From Mycobacterium sp. D16R12 (GTDB taxonomy: Bacteria > Actinomycetota > Actinomycetes > Mycobacteriales > Mycobacteriaceae): a stretch of 64,000 nucleotides of DNA. Made by a program: the position numbers and the translations under genes. The stretch spans positions 90,476 through 154,475 of the forward strand of contig NZ_MAFC01000029.1 in assembly GCF_002013465.1 (NCBI RefSeq). Direction: 5' to 3'. Positions 25,036 through 34,058 of this stretch are shown here, in pieces (position 1 is the stretch's first letter; the number at the start of each line of letters is the position of its first letter). A model generated the notes under the pieces. It ran no database searches, was not told the origin of the DNA, and saw only the letters and a list, made by a program, of their open reading frames with translations.

Positions 25036-25487
25036 TGTTGACCGATCGGTTCGAAGCAGGCGATATCGGTGATGGCGCCGATGCGGTCGGTGCGCCATCG
25101 GGGGGCGACCGGAAGGCCGGTTCTCATCACCGCGGGGTTTCCGCCGACGTCGACCGCGTGGAACATCGAGTTGGCGGTTCCGTCGATGCGGATGAGCGCC
25201 CATGCGAAACTCGTCTCGATCTCATCGGACGGCCGTGGATACACCCAGGTCCATTGCAGGACAACACCCTTCGGCTCAAGCTCCACCAATTCACCGGTGG
25301 CACTGGCGTCCGTCGGGTCGAATTCGAGCACCGGACACAACACCTGGCCACGGACTGTCCGCACTCCGAACAGCCGCGCGTCGCGCAAGCCGCCGAGGAA
25401 GGTGCCGATCTTCGGGCCGACGGTGCGTTCGAATCCGAACTCGATCGTGTACGGAGCGCATAGGGATTCGGCGGTTTGGTCGGTCAC
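25032..25487 (-). CDS. DUF35 OB-fold protein without zinc ribbon
   Basis: The product is 151 aa from the GTG at 25487, chosen because GGGAGGG lies directly upstream. It shares the OB-fold pattern of its neighbour (LCPVLEFDP, ELVELEPKGVVLQWTWV and FAWALIRIDG segments) but lacks the paired CxxC motifs, so it does not bind zinc in the same way. A ribbon-bearing and a ribbon-less DUF35 protein beside two thiolase-fold proteins suggests a four-protein assembly. It is the first gene of the minus-strand operon that ends with TetR at 20919. Confidence 0.8.
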   Translation of the reverse strand: MTDQTAESLCAPYTIEFGFERTVGPKIGTFLGGLRDARLFGVRTVRGQVLCPVLEFDPTDASATGELVELEPKGVVLQWTWVYPRPSDEIETSFAWALIRIDGTANSMFHAVDVGGNPAVMRTGLPVAPRWRTDRIGAITDIACFEPIGQQ

Positions 25488-25598
25488 GGCCCTCCCGACA
25501 AGGTGTCTATCGGTTGATTGAATCGAGCGATAGGACCGTAACACGACAGTGATGGAGGCCACAGATGTTCGTCGACACAGATGCGAGGGGGACTGCGG

Positions 25599-26561
25599 TT
25601 ATCGCGGAGGAGGTGGCTTCAATGCCTTTTCGAGCTGGGGTGTCAGTTGTTCGAGGGCGTAGATCCGGGCGAGCGGGCCGCCGAGCCGAAGCGCGTTTAC
25701 CACTGGGCTGTCCGCCGGGATGTAGATCGCGCGCCCCTCGGTGACGGCACGCAGATCGGCAAGGCCGCCCATGGACTTCGCCTGCTGCTCGGTGGCTCCC
25801 ACCACGACCAGGAGATCCTGGTCGGCTTTGGTCTTCAGCTCGCTATCGGGCACGGGGCCGGAGTATCGCTGGCTCAGGAACCCCAAACCGTCGAAAACCG
25901 CTCGGCGCGGATCGCGGAAACCCACCAGGAAGGTCCCTTGTCCATCGGCGACCCAGTCGACGACGGCTGTGCGGTTGACCCAATGCTGGTGTCCGGTGCG
26001 TATCTGGTTGTACCGAGTGCCAACCTCTTCGGATCGCATGCGCGCCTGATCGGACTTGCCGATGGCTCGACCGATGGTGAAGAGCTGGGTATACCAAGGC
26101 GTTTCGGCACGGTCGAGGCGGTCTTCCGACACCACGGTTGGTGCGATCTGGGCCAGCCTGTCATAGGTGGGTCTGTCGATATCGGCACCGGTGGCCAGGA
26201 TGACGTCGGGCTTGGCGGCGGTGATGGCTTCGAAATTCAGCTCCGTGCCAGAGACGACGGGGGGATACGAGACTTCTGGAACGACCCAGGGGTACATGGG
26301 GTACTCCGGCAGTGTGGACCGCACGCCGACAGGTTTAGTGCCCAACGACTGCACGAGGTCTTGGTCATTCCATCCGAGTGTGAGGATGCGGTTGGGCCGT
26401 GTCGCAAGGAACGCGCCGCCGTACCTATGGGGGATGCTCAGTGGGAAGCCGTCGGGAGACAGCGTCGGGGCCGTGGCGGGCGGCGGACTTTGGTCCTGAG
26501 AACACCCGGTGAAAGCCAGCAGCATCAGGAGCGCGGCAATCACGCGTCCGGCCGTTGCCAT
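25599..26561 (-). CDS. FecB-like periplasmic iron-siderophore/cobalamin-binding lipoprotein
   Basis: The product is 320 aa from the ATG at 26561. The signal peptide ends in LAFTGC with Cys20 as the likely lipid anchor. The rest is a class III periplasmic binding fold: RILTLGWNDQDLVQSLG, the DVILATGADI segment, the IAPTVVS segment and a C-terminal ARIYALEQLTP helix. FecB-type proteins deliver ferric siderophores, heme or cobalamin to ABC importers. No permease or ATPase gene is adjacent, so the partner lies elsewhere. It is transcribed away from the exported-protein operon at 26800 and lies 111 bp upstream of the DUF35/thiolase operon on the same strand. Confidence 0.85.
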   Translation of the reverse strand: MATAGRVIAALLMLLAFTGCSQDQSPPPATAPTLSPDGFPLSIPHRYGGAFLATRPNRILTLGWNDQDLVQSLGTKPVGVRSTLPEYPMYPWVVPEVSYPPVVSGTELNFEAITAAKPDVILATGADIDRPTYDRLAQIAPTVVSEDRLDRAETPWYTQLFTIGRAIGKSDQARMRSEEVGTRYNQIRTGHQHWVNRTAVVDWVADGQGTFLVGFRDPRRAVFDGLGFLSQRYSGPVPDSELKTKADQDLLVVVGATEQQAKSMGGLADLRAVTEGRAIYIPADSPVVNALRLGGPLARIYALEQLTPQLEKALKPPPPR

Positions 26562-26799
26562 GTCGAGCAAACTACCACCGGCCTGCGGCGACAAACGAAT
26601 GTGACCCAAATCGGCTCGGGGTGAATGGAACGAGCGGCCTCCGGATTGCAGGTCTACCACCTGCGGGAACGCCACTAACGTGAAGATGTTTGCTGGACGT
26701 TGCCATTGACGCACGGTCGGGTCCTTCATACGTTTGCGCCGTTCCCAGCTCGTGCTACGGGTCAGAGCAACAGTGCAATAAGCATGCAATAGGACACCG

Positions 26800-27786
26800 A
26801 TGATTAAGCATCTCACCCGCCGCGCGACGGTCGCCCTCGTTGTGGCAGCCGCGGCGATGTCGCCTGCCGCCTACCCGGCGATGGCCGATACCGCAACGCC
26901 GCTCAACGGCCTGTTCGCGTTGGCGCCCGGAAGCTGCGCGGAGGGTCGCGCCACGGGCTCGTATTTCCGCATGATCTTGCCTGCGGGTGACGCGTCCGGT
27001 CCTTACCTCGCCAACGGCGATTCGACCTGCTCGGATAACACGGTCACCCTGCTGGCACCGGGCACCGACGGCGGTCTGAAGTCGGGCGAGTATCAACCAC
27101 AGCCCGGCAACGCATTCGACGGAATCGGAAATGCGGTGTCCGGCAGCATTACCCAGCCGGTCAAGTTCTACGGTGTGGGGTTTGCCACCGCGTCCAACCA
27201 GACCGACCCACAGACCGGTCAGGGCACCGCCACGCCGCAGATCACGGTGAGCGGCAACAAGCTCGGCGGCGATCTCAGCGCTTTCGGAGTGACCTGGAAC
27301 AACCAGGTGTTCAACCAGGGATCGCCGAAACCCGGTGGCGCATTTCCCGGTAAGACCACCCCGGTGACCGGCACCTATGACCGCAACACCGGGGCTTTCA
27401 TCGTCGAGTGGACCAGCCAGATCGTGGGCGGCCCGTTCAACGACTTCACCGGGTTGTGGCACCTGGTCGGCAAGGTCGGGGGCGGCGCCGGTGGCGCAGC
27501 AGTGGCCGAACCGCCACCTCCTCCGCCGCCGGGTGCCCCACCAGCGGCGGATGCGCCGCCCGCCGTGGCCGCGCCGGCGGCCCCCGGGCAGGTTGTTGTG
27601 CAAGCTGGTCAACAGCTGGCGGCACCGCCACCGCTGTCGGCCGGCCAACAGCTCATCGCACTGCCCATTGATGACAACCCGCGCACGATAACTCCGCCGT
27701 GGGTCATCGCACTGCTGGTGTTCGTCGCCATCGGTGGCGGAATCCTGTTCGTGGTGGGGGAGCGGATCTTCAGCCGTGGCCGCTGA
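26800..27786 (+). CDS. Exported repeat-family protein with C-terminal membrane anchor
   Basis: The product is 328 aa. A signal peptide ends near AYPAMA|D (residue 29). The main domain, to about residue 225, contains the LAPGTDGGL, PGNAFDGIG, DPQTGQGT, FNQGSPKP and SQIVGGPFNDFTGLWHL motifs. It shares these with the product of the gene at 28783, so the two are paralogues. A Pro/Ala-rich linker (AEPPPPPPPGAPP) follows. A single membrane helix near residues 303-323 anchors the protein with a short basic tail. The first of four overlapping genes. The family is mycobacterial in appearance and I do not know its function. A GCAGGT/ACCTGC inverted repeat at 26648-26664 is present in the promoter region. 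Confidence 0.8.
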   Translation: MIKHLTRRATVALVVAAAAMSPAAYPAMADTATPLNGLFALAPGSCAEGRATGSYFRMILPAGDASGPYLANGDSTCSDNTVTLLAPGTDGGLKSGEYQPQPGNAFDGIGNAVSGSITQPVKFYGVGFATASNQTDPQTGQGTATPQITVSGNKLGGDLSAFGVTWNNQVFNQGSPKPGGAFPGKTTPVTGTYDRNTGAFIVEWTSQIVGGPFNDFTGLWHLVGKVGGGAGGAAVAEPPPPPPPGAPPAADAPPAVAAPAAPGQVVVQAGQQLAAPPPLSAGQQLIALPIDDNPRTITPPWVIALLVFVAIGGGILFVVGERIFSRGR

Positions 27787-28801
27787 GCGGCTGGCTGAGA
27801 CATCTCAGTCGGCCCTGCCCTCGTATGCCGACGTCGTCGGCGAGGAAGCCGTTGTCGCCGAGGCCGGCCCGGCCCCCAGGCCCCGCTGGCCGTTTATCGC
27901 GCTCATCGCCCTTGGTGTGCTGCTGTTCGTCTTGCCGGTGGTCACCGGGATGTTCACACGTGCCGCGGGCGGGCAGCAGATGCTCACCGAGTTCCGGCCC
28001 TTCGTGTCGTCGGAGGTGCTCGCCAAGTTTCGCGGTTACCTCGACACCGTTGACGCCGCGCGTGCCGATGTGCAGGCGACACAGTCGGTCGCGGGCGGAC
28101 ATTACGAGCGACTGGATGTCTTTGTCGCGCAGTACCCGTCGATTCGACAGGATATGAACGGTCTGCTCGATGCGGTGGGCGGTCAGGTGAACAACTACGG
28201 GCAGTTACGCGCCGTGGGTCCGTTCGACGTATTGCCGTTCCTGCTGGCGGTGCCGGGGCTGGTCCTGCTCGGCGCGGGTGTGTGGGGCCTTCGGCGAACT
28301 CGCAACGGTGAAAAGGCATTCGGCGCAAGAATTCTCGCAGTCCTCGCGGCCGCAGTGCTGATCGCTGTGCCGTTCGCGGACGGACTTTTTTCGCGCGCCC
28401 CGGCGGGCGCCCAGCTCATTGACGCGTTCACTCCGATCATGACCCACGAGCGGGTGGCGGCGGTACAGCGGCATTTCGTGGTGCTGGTGGCGGCGGAAGG
28501 GGAATTGGACACCCAATTCCTGGGCGATCTGCGCCAGCATGATCCGGCCCGCGCGGTTCCGGGAATCGACGCCTTCGTTTCCCAATGGCAGCCCATGACA
28601 GCAGATTTCGCTTCGCTGATCGGAGTAATGGCCGACAACGTGGACAACTTCGGCAGGGTGGTGGCGCTCGATCGGATCACCGCTCCGCTCGGATTCCGAT
28701 CATTCGACTATTTCGGGTGGTTCTTCCTCGTGCCCGGTGTACTGGCGGCCGCTGCCGCTATTGACGTGAAAGGAGCCGCACGGTGGCCCAGAAAACGATG
28801 A
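27776..28801 (+). CDS. Integral membrane protein (hypothetical)
   Basis: The product is 341 aa from the GTG at 27776, which overlaps the preceding gene by 11 bp. About four membrane segments are visible near residues 42-62, 145-168, 178-200 and 315-335. Two extracellular loops of about 80-115 residues each carry a GxFTRAAxGxQM/SRAPAGAQLID-type beginning and a DN(V/Y)NxxGxxxAV-type end, so the protein appears to be an internal duplication: a helix plus a helical exposed domain, repeated. It sits between two exported paralogues and probably forms a complex with them. I do not recognise the family. Confidence 0.75.
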   Translation: MAAERLAETSQSALPSYADVVGEEAVVAEAGPAPRPRWPFIALIALGVLLFVLPVVTGMFTRAAGGQQMLTEFRPFVSSEVLAKFRGYLDTVDAARADVQATQSVAGGHYERLDVFVAQYPSIRQDMNGLLDAVGGQVNNYGQLRAVGPFDVLPFLLAVPGLVLLGAGVWGLRRTRNGEKAFGARILAVLAAAVLIAVPFADGLFSRAPAGAQLIDAFTPIMTHERVAAVQRHFVVLVAAEGELDTQFLGDLRQHDPARAVPGIDAFVSQWQPMTADFASLIGVMADNVDNFGRVVALDRITAPLGFRSFDYFGWFFLVPGVLAAAAAIDVKGAARWPRKR

Positions 28802-29562
28802 TGCGCAGCACGCTGGGTGCGGCGCTGGCGGCCGCGGTGCTGGTGACGGCTCCGGCCTGTGGGTCGGAGAAGCCGACCGAGTCCCCGCTCACCGGGCTGC
28901 TGGCCTTGCAGCCCGGCACGATCGACGGGAACAAGCTCAGTGGCACCTGGTTCAAGATGGTGCAACCGGGCGGGAACCCCCAAGAGGGTCCCTTCATGCC
29001 GAACGCCAATTCGCCGGTACCGCAGGGGGCGGCGACCCTGCTCGCGCCGGGCACGGACGGCGGGCTGGTGTTGGGCGACTACCAGGGTGAGCCGAATCCC
29101 GCCTTTGACGAGGCCACCGGCTACTCCCTGGCCGCCCGGGTAACCCAGCCGACGAAGTTCTTCAACATCGAATTCGGCATCTCCACCAACAAGATCGACC
29201 CGCAGACGCAACGCGAGCTCTTGGCGCCCTCGGCCACGGTCGCGGGCGACAAGATCACGGCCGATGTGTCCGCGTGGGCCGCCTCGTGGAACCGCCAGGA
29301 GTTCAATCAGGGTGCGCCCAAGCCGAAACCCAAAGAGCAGGCGCAAATCCCGGGCGAGGCCCGTGCCAAGCAGGTGTGGGAATTCGTTGCGGGGCGCTGG
29401 GTCGGCCGCGATTCGGTGGACGGCGAAAGCCCCAAGGCCACCGGTACATACGACAAGGACACCAAGAAGTTCACGCTCGATTGGACCAGTCTCATCGTGG
29501 GTGGTCCGTTCAACAGCTTCACGGGAGTCTGGCACCTCGAAGGTGTGGTGAAAGACCGATGA
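28783..29562 (+). CDS. Exported paralogue of the 26800 product
   Basis: The product is 259 aa from a GTG start overlapping the preceding gene by 19 bp. The signal region reads LVTAPACGSE, not a classic lipobox although Cys26 could be modified. The body shares LAPGTDGGL, PNPAFDEATG, TNKIDPQTQ, FNQGAPKP and LIVGGPFNSFTGVWHL with the product of 26800, but it has no C-terminal membrane helix. A charged insertion near KPKEQAQIPGEARAK is unique to it. It may be the soluble or lipid-anchored partner of the membrane-anchored paralogue. Confidence 0.75.
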   Translation: MAQKTMMRSTLGAALAAAVLVTAPACGSEKPTESPLTGLLALQPGTIDGNKLSGTWFKMVQPGGNPQEGPFMPNANSPVPQGAATLLAPGTDGGLVLGDYQGEPNPAFDEATGYSLAARVTQPTKFFNIEFGISTNKIDPQTQRELLAPSATVAGDKITADVSAWAASWNRQEFNQGAPKPKPKEQAQIPGEARAKQVWEFVAGRWVGRDSVDGESPKATGTYDKDTKKFTLDWTSLIVGGPFNSFTGVWHLEGVVKDR

Positions 29563-30593
29563 CTCTGACACCCGCAGAAGAGACGGCTCCGATCGCCTCC
29601 GTTCAGCGTAGGCCCATCAAGGAGCGCGTATTCGGCATCGCGGTAAGGACATTCGCCGCCATTACGGTGATCGGCAGCGTCGCTGCCATTACCCAGCTGT
29701 CGTATTCGCCTGCGCGCGCCCCCATCGTCGGTTATCAGATCGTCAACCGTGATGGATCGATTCCCGAGGGCGCTATCCCGATCCCGGTGCCGCCCCCGGG
29801 GCCGCAATTGATTGCACCGCTACCTCGTCCTCAGGTGCCTTCGCACCCACCGGGCCAGGCCGCGGGACCATTTGGCGCACTGCCTTCGGTGACCGACCGT
29901 GGGCTACCGATATCTGTGGCTCAGCCTTGCCCCTTCGGTTGGCCGGCACCCGGCCCGGACGAGCAGGGTGGGTTGGCGTCGCTGATCGACGTGGCACCGG
30001 CAGCGGGCGTGTTCTCCTCGGAGGCGTTCGCCCCGGCGACGGCCTATGAACCGATCCTGAAAATGATGGGACCGGTCCTGGCGCGCATCTCCCCGCTGCT
30101 CTCCCGGCATCCGTGGGCGATCGACCAGTTCGTCACCCGATTCCAGACCGTCATGGTGCGCGTCCTCGAAGCGATCCTGCCGTACTACGGCCCGTACCGG
30201 AACGACGTCCTCAAGGCGGAGGGCGACCTCGCAAAGGCGTTGACGCCCTTCCTGGAGAGCCTGTACAACACGCCGACGGCCCAATGCCTCGTCGCCTGGG
30301 AGGCACAGCGCATTCGGGACGCCCGCGGCGGCCGCCCACCGGCGCTGCGGCTGCATGATCTGGGCAAGGTGATCGACCTGTACCGCTCGACGCACTGGCG
30401 TGAGGGCGACGACGATCCACCACCCGCTCCGTTGCCTGCCTACGAGTTCACTCCGCCGCCCGCGCCGCCACCGGCGTCGGACGCTCCGGCAGCGCCGAGC
30501 ACGTCGCGACCGGTGATCCCTAACTTCCCGACCCCGACACCGGTCCCGGCACCCGCGCAAACCTCGTCGCCGGCTATCTCCTCGTCGCTCTAG
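29559..30593 (+). CDS. Pro-rich exported or membrane-anchored protein
   Basis: The product is 344 aa. Its ATG overlaps the preceding stop (ATGA), so translation is coupled. One uncleaved hydrophobic segment near residues 27-50 anchors the N-terminus. Pro-rich runs (PIPVPPPGPQ and the C-terminal TPTPVPAPAQ) flank a central helical domain at about residues 130-270 with DQFVTRFQTVMVRVLEAI and NTPTAQCLVAWEAQRIRDA. It is last of the four-gene operon. The composition suggests a cell-wall-spanning protein. Function unknown. Confidence 0.75.
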   Translation: MTLTPAEETAPIASVQRRPIKERVFGIAVRTFAAITVIGSVAAITQLSYSPARAPIVGYQIVNRDGSIPEGAIPIPVPPPGPQLIAPLPRPQVPSHPPGQAAGPFGALPSVTDRGLPISVAQPCPFGWPAPGPDEQGGLASLIDVAPAAGVFSSEAFAPATAYEPILKMMGPVLARISPLLSRHPWAIDQFVTRFQTVMVRVLEAILPYYGPYRNDVLKAEGDLAKALTPFLESLYNTPTAQCLVAWEAQRIRDARGGRPPALRLHDLGKVIDLYRSTHWREGDDDPPPAPLPAYEFTPPPAPPPASDAPAAPSTSRPVIPNFPTPTPVPAPAQTSSPAISSSL

Positions 30594-30601
30594 CCACACT
30601 T

Positions 30602-30617
30602 CCCAACCAACGGGTTG
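30602..30617. promoter_or_regulatory. Palindromic site ahead of far-like gene
   Basis: CCCAACCAACGGGTTG lies 20 bp before the ATG at 30637. The same 16 bases recur at 35073-35088, ahead of fadA, where the arms are longer. Two fatty-acid genes sharing this sequence suggests one TetR-type regulator. The binding protein is unknown. Confidence 0.5.
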
Positions 30618-30636
30618 ACTGGCTAGGGTGACCCCC

Positions 30637-31728
30637 ATGGCTGACAGTGACGTCAAGACAGGGCCCCTTGCGGGCGTAAAGGTGATCGAGCTCGGTGGCA
30701 TCGGCCCCGGGCCGCACGCGGCGATGATGTTGTCCGACTTGGGGGCAGACGTCATTCGGGTCCGTCGCCCGGGTGGGCTTGCGATCCCCGCTGAGGAGAG
30801 CGATCTCTTCCATCGCGGCAAGCGCCTGGTCAACCTGGACGTCAAGAAGGACACCGAAGGGCTGCTCGCGCTCGTCGACAAGGCCGATGTACTGCTGGAC
30901 CCGTTCCGGCCCGGTGTGTGCGAGCGCATCGGGATCGGCCCCGAGGAGTGCGCCAAGCGCAACCCGCGGCTGATTTTCGCCCGGATGACGGGCTGGGGCC
31001 AGCACGGTCCGATGGCCGACCGCGCGGGCCACGACATCAACTACCTGTCGCTGACCGGTGCCCTGGGCTCGATGGGCTACAAGGACCGTCCGCCGATGCC
31101 GCCGATGAACTTGGTCGCCGATTTCGGTGGTGGCTCAATGCTTTTGGTGCAGGGCATCCTGGCCGCGCTGTACGAGCGTGAGAAGTCGGGCAAGGGGCAG
31201 GTCATCGATGGCGCCATGGTCGACGGCGTCAGCCAGCTGGCTCAGATGCAATGGACGATGTACAACAACGATCTGCTGTTCGACGAGCGTGAGTCTGGTC
31301 TGCTCGACGGTGGGGCACCGTTCTACGGCACCTATGAGACCTCCGACGGCAAATACATGGCGGTGGGATCGATCGAGCCGCAGTTCTTCGCGATTCTGGT
31401 GCAGGGTCTGGGACTGGATCCCGAGAGCGTTCCCTTCCAGCTCGACAAGGCGCGCTACCCGGAGATGCGCAAGATGTTCGACGACGCATTCAAGACCAAG
31501 ACCCGCGATGAGTGGACTGAGATCTTCATCGGCACCGACGCCTGTGTGTCACCGGTGCTGACCTGGGGCGAGGCCAAACAGAACGGGCATCTGCGCGAGC
31601 GCGGCACCATCGTCGACGTCAACGGAGTGACGCAGGCCGCGCCGGCTCCGCGCTTCTCACGGACGCCCAGTGGGCCCATCGAGGCGCCGCCGAAGGACAC
31701 GACCGAGCTCTCCGATATCGGCTGGTGA
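30637..31728 (+). CDS. far: CoA transferase family III / alpha-methylacyl-CoA racemase
   Basis: The product is 363 aa from the ATG at 30637; a GTG nine bases earlier is possible. It aligns well with mycobacterial alpha-methylacyl-CoA racemase, which inverts the 2-methyl centre of branched acyl-CoAs so that beta-oxidation can proceed. The catalytic pair appears as His132 (AGHD) and Asp162 (VADFGGGS), equivalent to His126/Asp156 of M. tuberculosis Mcr. The RMTGWGQHGP and MVDG segments are also conserved. The gene order matches Rv0855 (far) upstream of the Rv0858c-Rv0860 genes. Regulation may involve the palindrome at 30602-30617. Confidence 0.88.
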   Translation: MADSDVKTGPLAGVKVIELGGIGPGPHAAMMLSDLGADVIRVRRPGGLAIPAEESDLFHRGKRLVNLDVKKDTEGLLALVDKADVLLDPFRPGVCERIGIGPEECAKRNPRLIFARMTGWGQHGPMADRAGHDINYLSLTGALGSMGYKDRPPMPPMNLVADFGGGSMLLVQGILAALYEREKSGKGQVIDGAMVDGVSQLAQMQWTMYNNDLLFDERESGLLDGGAPFYGTYETSDGKYMAVGSIEPQFFAILVQGLGLDPESVPFQLDKARYPEMRKMFDDAFKTKTRDEWTEIFIGTDACVSPVLTWGEAKQNGHLRERGTIVDVNGVTQAAPAPRFSRTPSGPIEAPPKDTTELSDIGW

Positions 31729-31798
31729 TTTAGTCGAGATTGCTAGTACTAGGTACTGGTAGTCTCGCCCCAAAGCAATGACGCTACGAGGAGGCTCG

Positions 31799-32869
31799 AT
31801 GACCAGTGCCCGACATGCCACCGAATCCCGGCTGGCCGCCGTCACCTATGCGGGGCCGGAGTGGATGGGTAAGGCCAATTGGCATTCGGTGGCCGAGACG
31901 TATCTGTTCAAGGCGGTGGGCAAGCCGGGTCTGTACGGGTTGACCCGGCTGATGCTGGCCCTCAACCGGCGGTTCCCGGATGCCCTGCTGAACCGGCGAT
32001 ACGACGGACTGGAACGCCTCATGGGCTGGGTGCCGGGTGTGTCCGGAACCCGCACCGAGCGTGTTCAGCTGCCGAACTGCGAGGCCGAATGGACGTGGAA
32101 TGCCAAGAATGAGCCGGGGCCAGACGCCCCGGTGGTCATCTACTTCCACGGGTCGGCGTTCATCGCGTTGGGGATCAACAGTCATCGGCCGTTGGTGAGC
32201 CATATCGCGCGTGACTCCGGTGCACGGGCGCTGAGCGTGGGCTACCGGTTGTGCCCGCGCAATCTGGTCGAAGATGCCGTCGCCGACGGCGTCGACGCGT
32301 ACCGGTACGTGCTGAGCCAGGGTGTCGATCCGGACAACATCGTGCTCGCAGGCGATTCGGCCGGTGGATTCCTGGCGGCGATGACCGCTATCGCGGTGCG
32401 GGATCAGGGCTTGCGCCCGCCTGCGGGGTGTGTGCTGATCTCGGCAGCCACCAACAACGACATGGAGCCCAAGTACGCAGCCGCCAAACGCGTCGGCGAT
32501 GCCATGTTCCCCGTGAACTTCCTGAAGATGATCAACGACGTGTTCGTGCTGCGCAACGGTGTGCGCGAGCCGGGAGCGTGCCCGGCCGACTCCGACCTGA
32601 CCGGACTGGGCCCATTCCTGCTGCAGGTGGGTTCGCAGGAGGCGCTGCGGCCCGACTCTGAGCTGTTGGCGGAACGTCTTGTCGCGGCAGGGGTTCCGGT
32701 GCGGTTGCAGATCTTTGACCGTGCGATTCACGTGTTCCAGGTGTTCGCGGCGACGAACCCGGACGCGCGGCGCGCGGTGGGGGAGATCACCGAGTTCATC
32801 AAGATCGTGCCCGGGCTGGCCAAGGCGCGGCAGCGTCCGGACACTGTCGCGGCGGGCCTAACCTCCTAG
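31799..32869 (+). CDS. Alpha/beta hydrolase, hormone-sensitive lipase-like
   Basis: The product is 356 aa. GAGGAGG five bases ahead of the ATG at 31799 fixes the start. The oxyanion motif is HGSAF at 117-121 instead of the usual HGGG. GDSAGG at 185-190 gives Ser187 as nucleophile. YRLCPRNLVEDAV around 149-161 and IHVFQVFA near the C-terminus (catalytic His) fit the family. It probably hydrolyses esters of lipids. A perfect palindrome CTAGTACTAG at 31743-31752 lies in its upstream region and may be an operator. Its 3' end overlaps the convergent aminotransferase gene by 12 bp. Confidence 0.85.
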   Translation: MTSARHATESRLAAVTYAGPEWMGKANWHSVAETYLFKAVGKPGLYGLTRLMLALNRRFPDALLNRRYDGLERLMGWVPGVSGTRTERVQLPNCEAEWTWNAKNEPGPDAPVVIYFHGSAFIALGINSHRPLVSHIARDSGARALSVGYRLCPRNLVEDAVADGVDAYRYVLSQGVDPDNIVLAGDSAGGFLAAMTAIAVRDQGLRPPAGCVLISAATNNDMEPKYAAAKRVGDAMFPVNFLKMINDVFVLRNGVREPGACPADSDLTGLGPFLLQVGSQEALRPDSELLAERLVAAGVPVRLQIFDRAIHVFQVFAATNPDARRAVGEITEFIKIVPGLAKARQRPDTVAAGLTS

Positions 32870-34036
32870 CCGCGCCAGGCGCGATATCGCCTCGTCGATC
32901 ACCGCGTCGCGTTTAGCGAAGGTGAACCGCACCAAGTGATTCCATTGATCGGCTGTGCCGGTACCGGGATCACAGAAGGCGCTTACCGGAACCGCCGCCA
33001 CGCCAACGGTTTCCGGTAAGCGCCGACAGAGCTCGGCACTGTCGCTGAATCCCAGCGGCCGCGGATCCGCGCAGACGAAGTACCCGCCCTCGCTGCTGTG
33101 CACCTCGAACCCCAGGCCGGTGAGTGCCCCAGAGAGGCGATCGCGCCTGCGCTGCAATGACTCTCGCAGGTTCTTTACCCAGGCTTGTTCGGTGTCCAAG
33201 GCCACCGCCACCGCGGGCTGAAATGGCCCACCGCCGACATAGGTAAGGAACTGTTTGGCGGCGCGCACACCCGCGACCAAGTCCGCTGAGCCACAAGCCC
33301 AGCCGATCTTCCAGCCGGTGCAGTTGAACGTCTTGGCGGCGCTGGAAATCGTGATCGTGCGATCGGCCATGCCGGGCAGGCTGGCCATCGTGGTCTGCGT
33401 GCGCCCATCGAAGAGCAGCCGCTCATACACCTCATCGGAAACGACCAGCAGATCGTGCTCGACCGCGAGCTCGGCGACCCGTGCCAGCTCGGCGTCGGTG
33501 AACACCTTGCCCGTCGGGTTGTGCGGAGAATTGATGACCAGTGCGGCGGTCCGGGGGGTGATGGCGGCCGCGAGCGCGTCGCAGTCCAGGGCGACGCCCG
33601 CACCGTCGGGGACAAGCGGTACCGGGACACGAACAGCACCGGCCATGGCCACCACGGCGGCATACGAGTCGTAGTACGGCTCGATCAAGATGACCTCGGA
33701 GCCGGGTTCGACGAGGCCCAGCACCGCACCCGCGATCGCCTCGGTGGCGCCGACGGTCACCAGCACCTGTGTTTCCGGATCGAGCTCCTCGCCGTAGCGG
33801 GCGAGCCGATCGGCGGCGATGGCACGGCGCAGTTCGGGGGTGCCCAGCCCGGGTGGATATTGGTTGAGACCGGAACGGATGGCCTGCTGCGCGGCGTCGA
33901 GCATGGACGCGGGCCCGTCTTCATCGGGGAATCCCTGGCCCAGATTGATCGCGTCGTGGCGGACCGCGAGGGCCGACATTTCAGCGAAGATCGTTGCGCC
34001 GAAAGGGCGCAACCGGTTGACGGTCCCCGGCTTCAT
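32858..34036 (-). CDS. dapC: PLP-dependent aminotransferase (DapC-like)
   Basis: The product is 392 aa from the ATG at 34036. It is a fold-type I class I/II aminotransferase: NPTGK at 173-177, Asp201 (VVSDEVYE), and the PLP Lys235 in SSAAKTFN, with CTGWKIGW next. It corresponds by position and features to M. tuberculosis Rv0858c, characterised as an N-succinyldiaminopimelate aminotransferase of lysine biosynthesis. Relatives include kynurenine and methionine aminotransferases, so the substrate is not proven by sequence. It lies on the opposite strand to fadA/fadB, as in M. tuberculosis. Confidence 0.85.
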   Translation of the reverse strand: MKPGTVNRLRPFGATIFAEMSALAVRHDAINLGQGFPDEDGPASMLDAAQQAIRSGLNQYPPGLGTPELRRAIAADRLARYGEELDPETQVLVTVGATEAIAGAVLGLVEPGSEVILIEPYYDSYAAVVAMAGAVRVPVPLVPDGAGVALDCDALAAAITPRTAALVINSPHNPTGKVFTDAELARVAELAVEHDLLVVSDEVYERLLFDGRTQTTMASLPGMADRTITISSAAKTFNCTGWKIGWACGSADLVAGVRAAKQFLTYVGGGPFQPAVAVALDTEQAWVKNLRESLQRRRDRLSGALTGLGFEVHSSEGGYFVCADPRPLGFSDSAELCRRLPETVGVAAVPVSAFCDPGTGTADQWNHLVRFTFAKRDAVIDEAISRLARLGG

Positions 34037-34058
34037 GCCGGGCAGCCTACCGCCGGAG

